Source: Prorocentrum cordatum (Eukaryota > Sar > Dinophyceae > Prorocentrales > Prorocentraceae). Taken from it: 64,000 nucleotides of DNA. The position numbers and the translations under genes are program-made. The DNA is taken from positions 12,501-76,500 of the forward strand of contig CAUYUJ010000390.1 of NCBI GenBank assembly GCA_963575745.1, in the 5' to 3' direction. Every line of letters begins with the position of its first letter. Within the stretch, counting starts at the first letter, position 1. The notes under the pieces were generated by a model. That model saw nothing but the letters and a program-made list of their open reading frames with translations. It was not told the DNA's origin and made no database searches. This document shows positions 44,328 through 54,899 of this stretch, in pieces.

Positions 44328-44499
44328 TTCGGCCGGAGCGGGAGGCAGTAGGGGGATGCCAGCCAGGGCTCCGTGCCTGCAGCGCGCGCCGAAGTCCTTT
44401 CTGCGTGCTGCCAGGCAACGCGCGCGCGCGGCGAAGAAGTGCAGAGCCCCGCACGTTGCGCAGGCTCCTTGAAAGTGGCCGGTCGGAGAGAGCGACGCT

Positions 44500-46228
44500 T
44501 TTGGAACGCGGTTGCTGCGCCGTTCGTCTGTCGACCACCAGCCGGCGCGGTGGCCGGTGCGTACGCCAAGAAGTCCCAGGCACGGGTTCTGCGAACCAGC
44601 ACCGATGCGCTGCGCAGGCGGGCGGACAGCTGGACGAGTTCGGAAGTGCTACGCGGGTGGACTTGAGGCGACACCACGGCGCGGAACATTTCGGCGAGTC
44701 ACGCGCTCGGAGGTACATGCGGGCGGCTGCCGCCACCTGCTTGCGGAGTGCTTGCAACGGATCGCTACGTGTTCGGGCGTGTGGGGCACCAGAAGACCCC
44801 GACGTCGGAGGATGATGGGGCCCGGCGGCGGCGGTGGCTACCGCGGCATGTCGGACGTGGTCGGGGCAGTGCCCAGTGGCGCACATTGCTTCCGTCAACT
44901 TTCTGTCGCGCAGTGGGAAGGAACATGTGGGTTTAAAGCAACGTTCGCACATGCCGTTGTTGTGCGGCACTGCGCGTCGCACGCCATGGCGGGCGGGGGC
45001 GCGGCAGCCGGCCTTTCCGGGCCCCTGGCAAGGGGGTCCCGCGAGGCAACAGTGCCTACATTCCACCACGGTGCCGAGAGGGCCCACTCGAAAAGCGCAC
45101 CCAATGGCACGATTGCTACATGGCTTCCCTTTCCGAATGCGCGCGATGCAATGGCCGTCGGGCGACTTCCGTACAAGGGCGTTCGGCTTGCTCGTAGGAT
45201 CGTTTGGAGAGGGATGGTAGTGGTCGTGGTGTGGACAGCCCACACGTTCGACACAGGCCTGCTGAACCAGGGGTGGAACGGCCGTCGCACCTACGCGTCG
45301 CGCATGGGAAACAGGACGAAGTGCAAAGACAACACAAAGTGTCCTCTGGCGACTCGACTACGTTCGTACACGCGGGCGTGCGGCAGAAGTGGAGCAGGGC
45401 GGGCGGTTGGCAGACGAGGCAATGCTGTCCGTGTTGTCGAGGGACGCGGAAGTTGCAGGTGGCCGTAGCGCAAGGAAAGACCCCGACGATGCACATGGGG
45501 CATTGCGCGCCCGTTCGAGAAGTGCTTTCTTGCACCGCTGGCGCCCCGCACTTCGGAGTGCTACATCGCGAGGGCGTAGATGCAAGCGCCGTCGAAGACT
45601 GGGCTGGAGCGGCTAGAGAAGGGCTGGCGGCTGGGCTGGCTCCGCCACAGTGAGCGCACAGATCTGGAGTTCTGGGCGCTCCTCGGCGCGAGAAGCACAC
45701 TGTGCGCGGTCGACGTCGAGCTTGGCATGGGACGCAAGTACTGTGGACTGCATCGCTCCGTTTCTCCTGGCAGCCAGGCGATGCGCAGGCGAATTGCCGA
45801 CCAGGGTTGTAGGGGCAATCGTGGTTGTTGTGATGGTTAACGCATTGCGGAAGTCGGCCGGATGCATTTTTGACCTTTTGCCGGACGTGGGAAGGACACC
45901 CCAGCACCGCGAAGCGACAGGGCAGGGAGCCTTCAGAGCACGGAAAACACGGGCCAGATGATTTGTCGGTTGCCAGGAGGCGGCAGCCGACGCGGGCGTT
46001 CCTACACAAGTTCCACTCACGCGTGGTATTGTGGCATGGGTCGGCATCGTGCGTTGTGCAGAAAGTAGGCGTGACATGTGTTTTTGGCCGTCGGAAGGGT
46101 GGAGCTACAGGGGCCTCGCAATGGGGGTGGGCCCGCCGTGCATCTGCCGAAAGGCACCGCTTGCAAAATATTTGACGTTCTCGTTTGTTGGTGCCTTCGA
46201 TCGACTGGGATCTGAGCTTGGAGTCCAC
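44500..46228 (-). pseudogene. Helitron N-terminal Cys-module array
   Basis: In two frames (46228 to about 45200, then about 45240-44800) the minus strand encodes repeated C-x2-C-x4-6-P-C-x4-C modules. Examples are GPCFPCSEGSLPCRFAVLGC, AQCPMCIVGVFPCATATC, TLCCLCTSSCFPCATRRC and VECRHCCLAGPPCQGPGKAGC, plus C-x2-C pairs (MCERC, LCAHC, LCRTC). At least five full modules and several partial ones are present. Helitron proteins commonly start with zinc-finger-like motifs that may help bind DNA, but such a long array of one repeated module is unusual. The real start codon was not found: the frame is open upstream of 46228 without an ATG. A frame change near 45200 breaks the array. Confidence 0.6.
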
Positions 46229-46339
46229 TGCAAATTGGATATTTATGACACGTGTGTCGCGGCCGCTCAGTAACAGCTGGAGCCATGACCACGAATACGG
46301 AGGTGCAGGGAGCGGCGGCTCGACCCGCGATATGGATGG

Positions 46340-46889
46340 CAGCCTGCAATGCCGTAGAAGTAAGCAGGATAATACTGACTGGTGACTGCGGAGGCAGCAG
46401 CATCATGTCTTCAGCCGATATGGGGTACGGGGTCGGTGGAGCAGGACGCGGAAGTGCAACTCGGAGACCTTGTTGGAAGCTCCGGGAACAGCCTCGGCGC
46501 TGACCTGGGCCCCGTCATGGCTCCATGGATGGGCCAATGGTTGTGCACGGAAACGGAAAGAGCGCTGAAGGAACTTGCCCGAGACGGCTCATGGCACCCT
46601 TCGCTCTTGGGAGCGTAAATGTTAAGGGCTGGTTACGTCACTGCTCCCCGTCCTCCTCTCCTCCTCGTCGTCTCCTCCTCCTCCTCATCATCAGCCTCCT
46701 CCATGTCCTCCCCGCTCTCTTCAATCTGCCGCTCCTTCTCTTCCTACACCTCGTTCTCGTCCTTCCTCACCTCTAGTCACTCCCCAGTCCTCCTCATCCT
46801 TCGCTCCCCTTCCGTCCTTGTCATCAGCATCCCTCGCCACCATTACTTACGCCTCCTCCTCATCATAATGTATGGTGTGGCTCTCGCGT
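46340..46889. other. no gene; CTC-rich tract
   Basis: A CTCCTC- and CTCATC-rich pyrimidine stretch (46650-46870) separates the Helitron from the G-rich repeat domain. No protein-like frame. Confidence 0.5.
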
Positions 46890-48075
46890 GGCCATCATTG
46901 GGTTGTCTTGGGGCCTCGCGTGACCCTCTCGGGGTCAGTTTTTGGAGGCATACTGGAAGTCTCTGGGGCGTATTGGGAAGAGTTGTTGGGCCTCTTGGGA
47001 GCCTCCGGGGAGCCTTTTGGGGGGCGCTTGGGTGGCCTCGGGGGGCTTCTTGCGGCCTCGTGGGGCCCTCTTGGGGTCCGCTGGGCTCGCTTAGGCAATC
47101 TTGAGGCCATGTCGGGGCCCTCCTGGGGCCGTCTTGGGCGACTCCTGCGCCGTCCTGGGGCGCTCTTGGGCCGTTTTGGGACGCCTTTGGGGGCGTCTTG
47201 GGCCGTCTGGGGCCCGGCTTAAGGGTTTCTTGGGCCGTCCTGGGGCTCTCTTGGGGGCCTCTTGGGCCGTCTTGGAGCGTCGGAAAGCAACAAAAAGCAA
47301 GAACGCGAAAAACATCGAAAGAACCAATGACAAATCAGCGTTTGTGGCCTCTTGGGGTTCTCTTGGGAGGCCTCTTGGAGGCCGCTTGGGGCGTGTTGGT
47401 GGCCTGTGGGCTCGTCTGGAGGCCATGCTGGCGCGTGTTGGAGGCTCGCTGGCCTTTTAGGCAGTCGTCAGGCCATGTCGGGGCCCTCCTGGGGCTGTCT
47501 TGAGCGGCTCCTGGGTTGTCTTGGGGCTCACTTGGGCCATCATGGGACGCCTTTGGGGACCTCTTGGGCTGTATTGGGGCCGGCTCAGGGGCCTCTTGGG
47601 CCGTCCTGGGGCTGTCTTGGGTGCCTCTTGGGCCGTCTGGGAGCGTCGGAAAACAGAAAAAGCGAGAAGGCAAAAAACATCGAAACAACCTATGACAAAT
47701 CAACGTTTGTGGCCTCTTGGGGCTCCTTGGGAGGCCTCTTGGAGGCCGCTTGGGGCGTGTTGGTGGCTTCTGGCCTCGTCTGGAGGCCATGCTGGCGCGT
47801 GTTGGAGGTCCGCTGGGCTCGCTTAGGCAGTCTTCAGGCCATGGCGGGGCCCTCCTGGAGCTGTCTTGGGCGGCTCCTGGGCCGTCCTGGGGACCTTTTG
47901 GGCCATCTCGGGACGCCTTTGGGGGCTTCTTGGGCCGTCTTGGGGCCGGCTTAGGGGCCTCTTGGGCCGTCCTGGGGCTCTCTTGGGGGCCTCTTGGGCC
48001 GTCTTGGAGCGTCGGAAAGCAGGAAAAGCGAGAAGACAAACAAAACATAGAAAAAACAACGTTGTTTGCCTCTTG
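46890..48075 (+). repeat. higher-order tandem repeat, unit 366 bp, built of 10-11-bp subunits
   Basis: The landmark GGAGCGTCGG or GGGAGCGTCGG recurs at about 47275, 47641 and 48007, and each is followed by a purine-rich GAAAA...GCGAGAAG...AAACAT segment and then CTCTTGGGG units. Within the unit, CTTGG or CCTGG phrases recur every 10 or 11 bp. The plus strand is G-rich and the minus strand C/A-rich throughout. Because 366 is divisible by 3, frames stay open across units on both strands, giving long proline-, lysine- and arginine-rich frames that are probably spurious. Confidence 0.9.
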
Positions 48076-48307
48076 GGGCTCTCTTGGGAGGCGTCTTGGA
48101 GGCCGCTTGGGGCGTGTTGGTGGCCGCTGGGCTCGTCTGGAAGCCATGCTGGCGCGTGTTGGAGCGCTCGCGGGCTGTCTTGGCTGGGCTGGAGCCCGCC
48201 CTGGCGGCCTCTGGAGCCGAACGGGAACCGTTCCGAGCGGCCCCGGGGGCCCTGCACCCCCATGCGCCCCCGAGGTCCTTGGGCTCGGCCAGGGGACCTC
48301 GTCCCCC

Positions 48308-48309
<2 letters not shown>

Positions 48310-48351
<42 letters not shown>

Positions 48352-48387
48352 CTAGAACCACGCGCGCTTCGCGCGCTCAGGTTCTAG
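48310..48387 (+). repeat. (TA)n-linked hairpin, copy 2
   Basis: (TA)n to about 48348, then CTAGAACC (48352-48359), CGCGCGCTTCGCGCGC and GGTTCTAG (48380-48387). It is immediately followed by a CAT-type triplet array (48390-48520). Confidence 0.95.
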
Positions 48388-48589
48388 CTAGGAACATAGT
48401 CATCGTCACCATCACCACCATCATCATCCTCATCAACATAAACACCGTCATCATCATCATCGTCGTCGTCATCGTCATCACCATCATCATGCTCCTCTCA
48501 TCCGCATACTCATCATTGTGGACTTGGGGACTTGGGTTGTGGGCCCGAGGCCGCCATGCCTGGGTGGATGCCTGTTGGGATGTGTGGTG

Positions 48590-49030
48590 GAAGTCTTTCA
48601 GAGGCCTCTTGGAGAGCTTTCGGGGGCCTCGTGGGGACTTCGTGGCTTCTTCTTGGGGCCGCTTGGACTCTTGGGAGCCTCTTGGGGACCTTTCGGGGGC
48701 CTCTTGGAGGCCTCTTGGGGCTTCGTGGGGGCCTCTCGAAGGTCTTCTGGCGGCGTCTTGGGGGCCTCCGGAGCGCCTCTTGGAGTCTCCTAAGGGCTTT
48801 TTGGGGCCGAAGGCTCGAAAGGTCCGTTCGGATTCCCTGTCTGGGCCCCTTCTTGGAGCCGTTTTGGGGTTATCTTGGACAGTCTTGGAGGCCTCTTGGG
48901 CTGCTTGGGTCCCTCTCGGGCTGTCTTGGGGCCGTCTTGGGAGCCTCTCGGGCTGTCTTTGGGCGATCTCGGGAGCCTCTTCGGCTATCTTGGAGCGTCG
49001 GGAAGCCGAAAAGGTGGGAACCACAAAACA
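48590..49030 (+). repeat. G-rich 10-11-bp repeat domain, second block
   Basis: Runs of CTTGGGG, CTCTTGG and TCTTGGAG with 10-11-bp spacing, ending in a GGAGCGTCGGGAAGCCGAAA landmark as in the 366-bp units. The same ordered block, including a GGCTCGAAA(T/G)GTC phrase, recurs at 56270-56600. Confidence 0.85.
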
Positions 49031-49306
49031 TCCTCAAGCTGGAGAGCGGCCTGTGCCGCGGCCAGGGAGGGGGGACGAAGGAGGGAGGAGGGGTTCGAAA
49101 AAGGAAAAGAAAGGGGGGACGGACAAACGAGGTGCTAATGTGGTATCTGACGTCCTACCCCCCCTTCCATCCCTTACCATTGCGTAAATCCCATCTCTGA
49201 CCGTGTACTCGAAAAACATGGGGCCAACGAAGCAGCGCAGCAATGAGAGTCCGAGATTCTCCGCAAAGAATCAAGGGAGAGAGGCGAGTAGTAGTCATAT
49301 TGTGTA

Positions 49307-49400
49307 ATTGAAAGGAGGGAGGAGGGAGGAGGAGGGGAGGCAGGGAAGAGAGGGGGGGGAAAGGAGGGAGGGAGGAGGGGGTGGAGGAGCGGAGGGAGTG
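49307..49400. repeat. GGA-rich array
   Basis: Interrupted GGA/GGAG array of about 95 bp. Confidence 0.85.
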
Positions 49401-49423
49401 AGGCCGAAAACGCCGCATTCGCC

Positions 49424-49615
<192 letters not shown>

Positions 49616-49616
49616 G

Positions 49617-49740
49617 TTTTGGGAACAACTTGGGGCCTCTGGGGGAGCCTCGGGGGCCCCTCGGGACCCTGTCGGAGGGCCTCTTGGGGGCCATTTTGAA
49701 GCATTGGAGGTTCATCGGAGGCGGGAACGCGAGAGGGCAA
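49617..49740 (+). repeat. 124-bp direct repeat, copy 1 (second copy 54900-55023)
   Basis: Equal length in both copies with about three mismatches. It begins TTTTGGGAACAACTTGGGGC and ends GCGGGAACGCGAGAGGGCAA. It contains the CTTGGGGGCC 10-11-bp repeats. Confidence 0.95.
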
Positions 49741-49755
49741 CAATTATAGATTTCG

Positions 49756-49802
<47 letters not shown>

Positions 49803-49880
49803 TCATCGTCATCATCGTCATCGTCGTCATCATCATCAACTTCATCGTCATCGTCATCGTCGTCATCATCATCATCATTG
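49756..49880. repeat. (CAT)n/(CGT)n triplet array
   Basis: About 125 bp of ATC/CAT triplets with CGT variants. Confidence 0.95.
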
Positions 49881-50097
49881 CTATCATGTTGTTCATCCCT
49901 CGCGAGTGCCGTCTCCAGTGCCCCCTCGAACGAGAGCCGCCGAGCGGTTAGAATAGCACAGTGGCAGGACTTGCCACAAGCAGCTAAATAATAAACAGGC
50001 GGCCCGATAGAGCGATGGCATAGCTGAAATGAGACAGGAAAGCATATGGAACAACAACAACAACAACGAGGAAGGTAGATCACAGGAGGGGCTCTGG

Positions 50098-51014
50098 GCA
50101 TCATCATCATAATCATCAGCATCGAAATCATCATCAGCATCACCATCACCATCATCATCACCATCATCATCATTATCATCATCAACAGGATCATCATCAT
50201 CATCATCATCATCGTCATCATCATCAACGTCATCATCGTCAGCATCAGCATCATCAGCATCATCATCGGCACTATCACCAACATCAACAGCATCATCACC
50301 AACATCAACAGCATCATCATCATCATCATCATCAGCATCATAATCACCGCCGAAATCAGCAGCAGAAGTAGCGGCATCATCATCACCATCACCACCAACA
50401 TCATCAGCATCATCATCAGCATCACCAGCATCATCATCACCATCATGATGAATCATCATCCTCATCATCCTCATCATCATCATGATCAGCATCGCCATCA
50501 TCAACATCAACAACAGCAAAGCCATCATCATCGTCATCAGTATCATCCTAATCATCATCGACATCGTCATCGTCAGCGTCGTCAGCATCGTGAGCAGTAT
50601 AATAATCATCAGCGGTAGAGACATCGGCAAAACCACCAGTATCATCACCATCATCATAATCATCATCACCACCATCATCCTCATCATCATCTTCTCATCA
50701 TCATCACCATCATTGATCAGCATCATCATCAGCATCGCGAACCTCAGCAGCATAACCATCATCACCATCACCAACAATAGCAACATCATCATTAGCATCA
50801 CCACCGTCGTCATCATCATATCGTCAGCATCAACAGCATCATCATCGTCATCGGCGTAATCGTCATCATCAACAGCATTACCATCAACATCATGGTCGTC
50901 ATCAGCATCGTCATTCTCATCGCCATCGACATCATCAACAGTGTCATCATCATCGTCAACATCAGCAGTAACATCAACATCATCATCATAATCATCACTA
51001 TCCTCATCGGCAGG

Positions 51015-51080
<66 letters not shown>
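50098..51080. repeat. large degenerate (CAT)n array, about 1 kb
   Basis: CAT triplets with frequent AAC, CAG and CGT substitutions, becoming pure near 51015-51080. Long Met-, Asp- and Ile-rich frames on both strands are repeat artefacts. A matching array is at 55433-56140. Confidence 0.95.
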
Positions 51081-51127
51081 GGCGAATGGTACCAGGCGAA
51101 TTCGGTCAATCGCAAGTCCAACTAACT
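51081..51127 (+). repeat. 47-bp direct repeat, copy 1 (second copy 54079-54125)
   Basis: GGCGAATGGTACCAGGCGAA continues TTCGGTCAATCGCAAGTCCA and ends ACTAACT. The two copies differ at two of 47 positions and lie 2,998 bp apart, flanking the gene with the second spliced-leader relic and the first copy of the module. Confidence 0.95.
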
Positions 51128-51308
51128 GCAATGACAAAGGCAAACGTGCTTGCACGACGGCATCACTTACAAATATGCCACTGCGGTGGAGGCGTTCGTC
51201 TGGACTGGCACCGAGGCCAAAGTGATTCTTTTTTGGCACTTCAGACTGGGATCAGCTGCGGCCGCGCGGTCGTCCAAGCCCAGAATCCCACCCACAGGGT
51301 AGCCTACA

Positions 51309-52554
51309 AATCCCACCAGCCCTTTGGGCGTGAGTGGTTTAGAGAGCCCGCTCTGTTCTCAACCCTCCTTCCCCTTCGGGGAGGGGTTTACCCCTCCCCC
51401 TACCCCCTCCCCCTGGGCCTGGAGAGGTCCTTTCGCGGGTGGTCAGGGGGGTCCTTTTCGACTCCTGGGAGGGCTAAACAACGACACCCCTCACGAGGAT
51501 TCTTGCCCCGACGGGGGGGACCAGAACAAATGCTCTCCTCTTCTTTGAAGCCAGAATCATTGATTTTACTACGGTTTTGGCCTCATTTTGGCCTTCTGAC
51601 GGGGGCAGCGCTCATTACAGCTCCCCTCTTCCTTCAAGGCAAAATCATTGATTTTACGAAGGGTTTGGGCTCATTTTGCCCTTCTGAGGGGGCAGCGCTC
51701 ATTGAAGCTCCCCTCTTCTTTGATCCATCCCCTCCACGATGGCCCCAAGAAGCGCCCAGGAGGCACCAAGAGGCCCCAAGATGGCCCCAAGAGGCCCCCA
51801 GGAGGCCCCCAAGAGGCCTCCAAGAGGCCCCCAAGATGCCCCCAAGAGGCCCCCAAGAGGCCCCAAGAGGCTCCCCCGAGGCACCCAAGACGCTCCTGGA
51901 AGCCCCTGGGGCCGCCAAGAGGCCCCCAAGACGCCCCAAACGGCCTCCAAGAGGCTCCCAAGAGGCCCGAAGAGGCTCCCCCAAGGCACCCAAGACGCTC
52001 CTAGAAGCCCCTGGGGCCGCCAAGAGGCCCCCAAGACGCCCCAAAAGGGGACGAGGTGCCCGAACGCCTCACGCCACGAGGAGCCCGAACGACTCACACC
52101 AGACGAGGGCCCCGAACGACTCACACCACGAGAGCCCGAACGACTCACACCAGGAGGAGGGGCCCGAACGACTCACACCAGGACGAGGGGCCCGAACAAC
52201 TCACACCACGAGAAGCCCGAACGACTCACACCAGGACGAAGAGCCCGAACGACTCACACCACGAAGAGCCCGAACGACTCACACCAGGAAGAAGGGCCCG
52301 AACGACTCACACCAGGACGAGAAACCCCAAACGACTCAAACCACGAGGAGCGCTTTCTCTCCCTCCTCCTCCGCCTCGTCCTTCTCCCGCTCCCACCACA
52401 AGGAGGATGTACAAGGAGGCGGGAGGAAGGAGGAACAGGGGAGATATGCGGGGGCAGGCGGAAACACGCCTGAAAATCACGACTGTCGGCATGCTTCGCA
52501 AGAGTTGCTGTTTTGAGATGGGCTGGTGGGGATACGCGAAGCGTAAAGAATTTC
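51309..52554 (+). repeat. duplicated module, copy 1 (second copy 56636-58363)
   Basis: About 1.25 kb matching 56636-58363: CCCACCAGCCCTTTGGGCGT at the left, two ATCATTGATTTTAC phrases, a run of GGCCCCAAGA 10-11-bp units (51740-52045), a minisatellite of eleven CCCGAACGACTCACACCA units (52056-52345) and a right end at AAGAATTTC (52554). Copy 2 has an extra (CTA)n array of about 500 bp inserted between the G/C repeat and the minisatellite. Confidence 0.9.
52056..52345 (+). repeat. minisatellite, eleven units of 24-29 bp
   Basis: Core GAACGACTCACACCA. Spacers tend to alternate between short (CACGAAGA) and long (GGACGAGGGG or GGAAGAAGGG), so 24-25-bp and 28-29-bp units alternate. Ten units with the same pattern occur at 57896-58145. 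Confidence 0.9.
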
Positions 52555-53610
52555 AGATTGCGGACGAAAAGGTTCAGATAGACGATGCCATTCTTAGTGC
52601 GGCCCTGCACCACCTTCAACTCCACCTGGCCGTATCGCAGCCAACGCCGGGACTCCTTCTCAGCAACATAGCCGGCGCAGAAAGCGCGGCCCTGGGAGCC
52701 GACCCATCTGTCCGTCAGGTTCACCGACACGAAGTACATGTCAGTGCACGCCACGCCCATCTGCCGCGCCTCCGCATCGACGCTCAGCAAGGCGGCCCCG
52801 CTCTTGGCTCTCCGGGGAACCCGCACCAGCGTGTGCCATCCCTCCTTGTGGATGTCGAACCGCTGCCCAAACACGTTGGCGAGGCGAGGGTCCCCAGTCG
52901 CCTGCGCCGCCCCACCGGCCGCACCGGCCTCTGGAGTCGGGTTAGGAGTCGGGGACGGAGTCGGGAACAGAGCCGGGTACGGAGTCGGGTACGGAATCGG
53001 GTAAGGCGTCGGGTAATAAGGCGTCAGGCTGGGCCCCGCGGCCCCCTTCATGTAACACATATACAATGTTCGGCCATCGCCTGTCGCACCGACCGACGTG
53101 TGTGTCTCACACCAATTATAATTAGACTCAGAAGCTGGGAGAACATATCCTGGGCATCCTGAGTCCGCATCGCATAGCGCTTCGCAGTTCCGGTGGCTGT
53201 AGTATACTAAGCCTGCATTGCCTGATGGGCTTGCCCCTCCGCGACAGGCACCAACGGTCGACGCATATGCTTGCGTGGCGTCACTGGACCTTTGCATTAC
53301 TTCATCGCCGTGGCTGTTTATATGATTGCGAATACCACCTCCGAAAGCACAACACATTACTTGCGCAGAAAAGTCCATGTCGTCGTCGTCCAAGACCCTT
53401 GAACTCCATGCAGTTACGGCCAGCCTCGTTGACCAAAGACCCATCTTCGTCCATGCAATCGTCTTCGGATGTTCCAGTCGGGTACGGAGTCGGGTACGGA
53501 GTCGGGCTGTCCGTCGTAGGCAGACCCGCCAGCAAACCGGTTGCGGTGCGAATGCCCCCCATGAACACCACGACCGTGATGAGCAACGTGGCAAAGCCCG
53601 TGAGGGTCAT
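52554..53610 (-). pseudogene. secreted multi-domain Cys-rich protein, retroposed, frameshifted and 3' truncated
   Basis: The first ATG at 53610 gives MTLTGFATLLITVVVFMGGI, a signal peptide. This is followed by a TPYPTPYP linker, a Cys domain (CMDEDG...NCMEF, then DDDDMDFSAQVMCCAFGGG, like the CC-x-C-G-G-G cysteine module of many dinoflagellate secreted proteins), a PAN/Apple-like segment (NCEALCDADSGCPGYVL, YNWCETH, MCYMK), a second PTPYP linker and a 120-residue domain opening DPRLANVFGQRFDIHKEGWH. The last of these is recurrent in dinoflagellate extracellular proteins. One extra G near 53394 shifts the frame inside the first Cys domain. The reading runs into the duplicated module at 52554 after FVRNLKF, so the true C-terminus is missing. 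A spliced-leader relic at 53700-53721 marks it as a retroposed mRNA. Confidence 0.6.
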
Positions 53611-53699
53611 TTCTGAAGGTACTGAATCCAAGTATGAATCTGGATGTCTGTTTGATGCAAATGTGCTTTGACAGCGATGTGCTCAGCAAAGATGCCTCA

Positions 53700-53721
53700 C
53701 TTGAGCGCAAATGACTGCGGA
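53700..53721 (-). other. decayed spliced-leader relic
   Basis: The minus strand reads TCCGCAGTCATTTGCGCTCA followed by AG, matching 18 of 22 positions of the dinoflagellate spliced leader, including the 3' GCTCAAG. It lies 90 bp upstream of the ATG at 53610 on the same strand. Confidence 0.75.
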
Positions 53722-54078
53722 CCTCTTGAGAGTCCTCTTGGGGGCCTCTTGGGCCGCCTTGATGCGGTCTTGGGGTCCTCTTGGGCCATCTTGGGAGTCT
53801 TGGAGCGCTCTTGGGCTGTCTGGGAAGCCTCTTGGACAGCTCCAGGAGCTCTCTCGGCACCCTCTGGGGGCGTCTTTAGCCTCCTGGCGCGACCCCGGCG
53901 CGCTCCCTGGGCCGCGGGGCCCCTATGGCGCGTAGCGTGAAGAATTGCATAAAAGCCACAACTGCAAGTAACAAGCAGCCACGCCAGCAGCGCAACGCGT
54001 GGCTTGGGATGCTGTTTTCCGCGGGCGCCCTGGTATCATGCATCGTTGCATTGTGAGACCTTAGACTATCAAGCCAGC
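53722..54078 (+). repeat. G-rich 10-11-bp repeats then unique sequence
   Basis: CTCTTGGGGGCCTCTTGGGC-type units to about 53880, abutting the spliced-leader relic. The remainder holds no recognised feature. Confidence 0.7.
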
Positions 54079-54125
54079 GGCGAATGGTACCGGGCGAATT
54101 CTGTCAATCGCAAGTCCAACTAACT
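54079..54125 (+). repeat. 47-bp direct repeat, copy 2
   Basis: Same as 51081-51127 with two substitutions. Flanking sequence differs on both outer sides. Confidence 0.95.
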
Positions 54126-54239
54126 CCCCCGCCATGCCAATTGCTTGTTTATCGATGGCCTTCGGGCCACACTGCACCCGTACCTGAGTTTTGGGCCAAG
54201 GGCTTCTTAGATACCTGTAACGCGGGGTCTCTTGGCATG

Positions 54240-54480
54240 CTTCTCGAGCGCCTCGTGGAGCGAATACTGAAGTTTCCTGTGTCCGCTCGTGGGCCGTGGG
54301 GGGGCCCCTCGGGGCCTCTGTTGGGGCCTTTGGGGGCCTCTTTGGTGCCTGCTGCGGCCTCGAGGGCCCGCTCGTGGCGGAGGGTTCGAAATGTTAGTTG
54401 TAGTTCCACCGCTTGGACCCCTCTTGGGGCCCGCTTGGGCCGTCTCGGGCGCCTCTTGTTTGTCTTGGGGTTCTCTTTTG
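54240..54480 (+). repeat. G-rich 10-11-bp repeats, further block
   Basis: Units such as GGGGCCTCTGTTGGGGCC, with the GGTTCGAAATGTTAGTTG landmark seen also (as GGCTCGAAATGTCAGTTCG) at 56385-56405. Confidence 0.75.
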
Positions 54481-54899
54481 TTTTGTCGGCGGCGCAGCGT
54501 GTTCGCCAGATACGCACCAACCACCAATCAACGCGCCATACGCGCGCTGATCAAGCAAACAGAAATACTATAATGCGGCGGGCGAGGCTGGCCAGCCAGA
54601 ATGAGCACTTGGCCAAACCACGCTCGACTGCTATAAATCCACTGCACTGTGGAGTACATATTGCGATTGCAGCAGCGGCACGGGGAAGGGGGGATGAAAG
54701 GGTGCGGGCGACCAAAATTCGGCTGTTGCTGATGAAAGAGATCATCCTCGTGCTCTCCGTCTGATGAGGCGCAGCTCACCCCGCCTTCGCGAACGAGGAG
54801 ACGAGCACGGCAACGTGTTGGTGGGCACACTGGCGCGGCCGTGGGGACCTCTTGGGGGCTGTTGGGGGCGTCTTGGGCTTTTGTGAAGGCTTCTTGTGG
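54481..54899. other. no gene recognised
   Basis: About 400 bp without repeats or protein-like frames, except a TTGGGGGC(T/C) run at 54850-54890. Confidence 0.45.

Larger units (their letters stand above)
38677..46228 (-). mobile_element. Helitron (rolling-circle transposon), frameshifted
   Basis: Reading along the minus strand: a Cys-rich N-terminal region (46228 to about 44500), a Helitron Rep/HUH region (44327 to about 42170) and a PIF1-family helicase (about 41442-38677). This Rep-helicase fusion is diagnostic of Helitrons, which transpose by single-strand nicking and rolling-circle copying. The reading frame changes near 45200, 44400, 42890, 41130 and 40110, and about 0.7 kb intervenes at about 42165-41443. 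The copy is defective but recent enough that the motifs are well preserved. Terminal TC and CTRR ends were not located with confidence. Confidence 0.9.

Noticed and set aside
47335-48348. Long Pro/Lys/Arg-rich frame on the minus strand across the 366-bp repeat
   Set aside because: The unit is divisible by three, so frames persist automatically. The opposite strand is equally open and there is no initiation context or domain. Coding remains possible but is unsupported.
36504-48387. The two hairpins at 36504 and 48352 as the ends of one element containing the Helitron
   Set aside because: They are in the same orientation, lie 2 kb outside the Helitron on each side, and a third copy at 55385 has no relation to the Helitron.
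52056-52345. CRISPR-like array of 24-29-bp units
   Set aside because: There are no unique spacers of constant length. The units are direct minisatellite copies in a eukaryotic genome and no cas-like genes are present.
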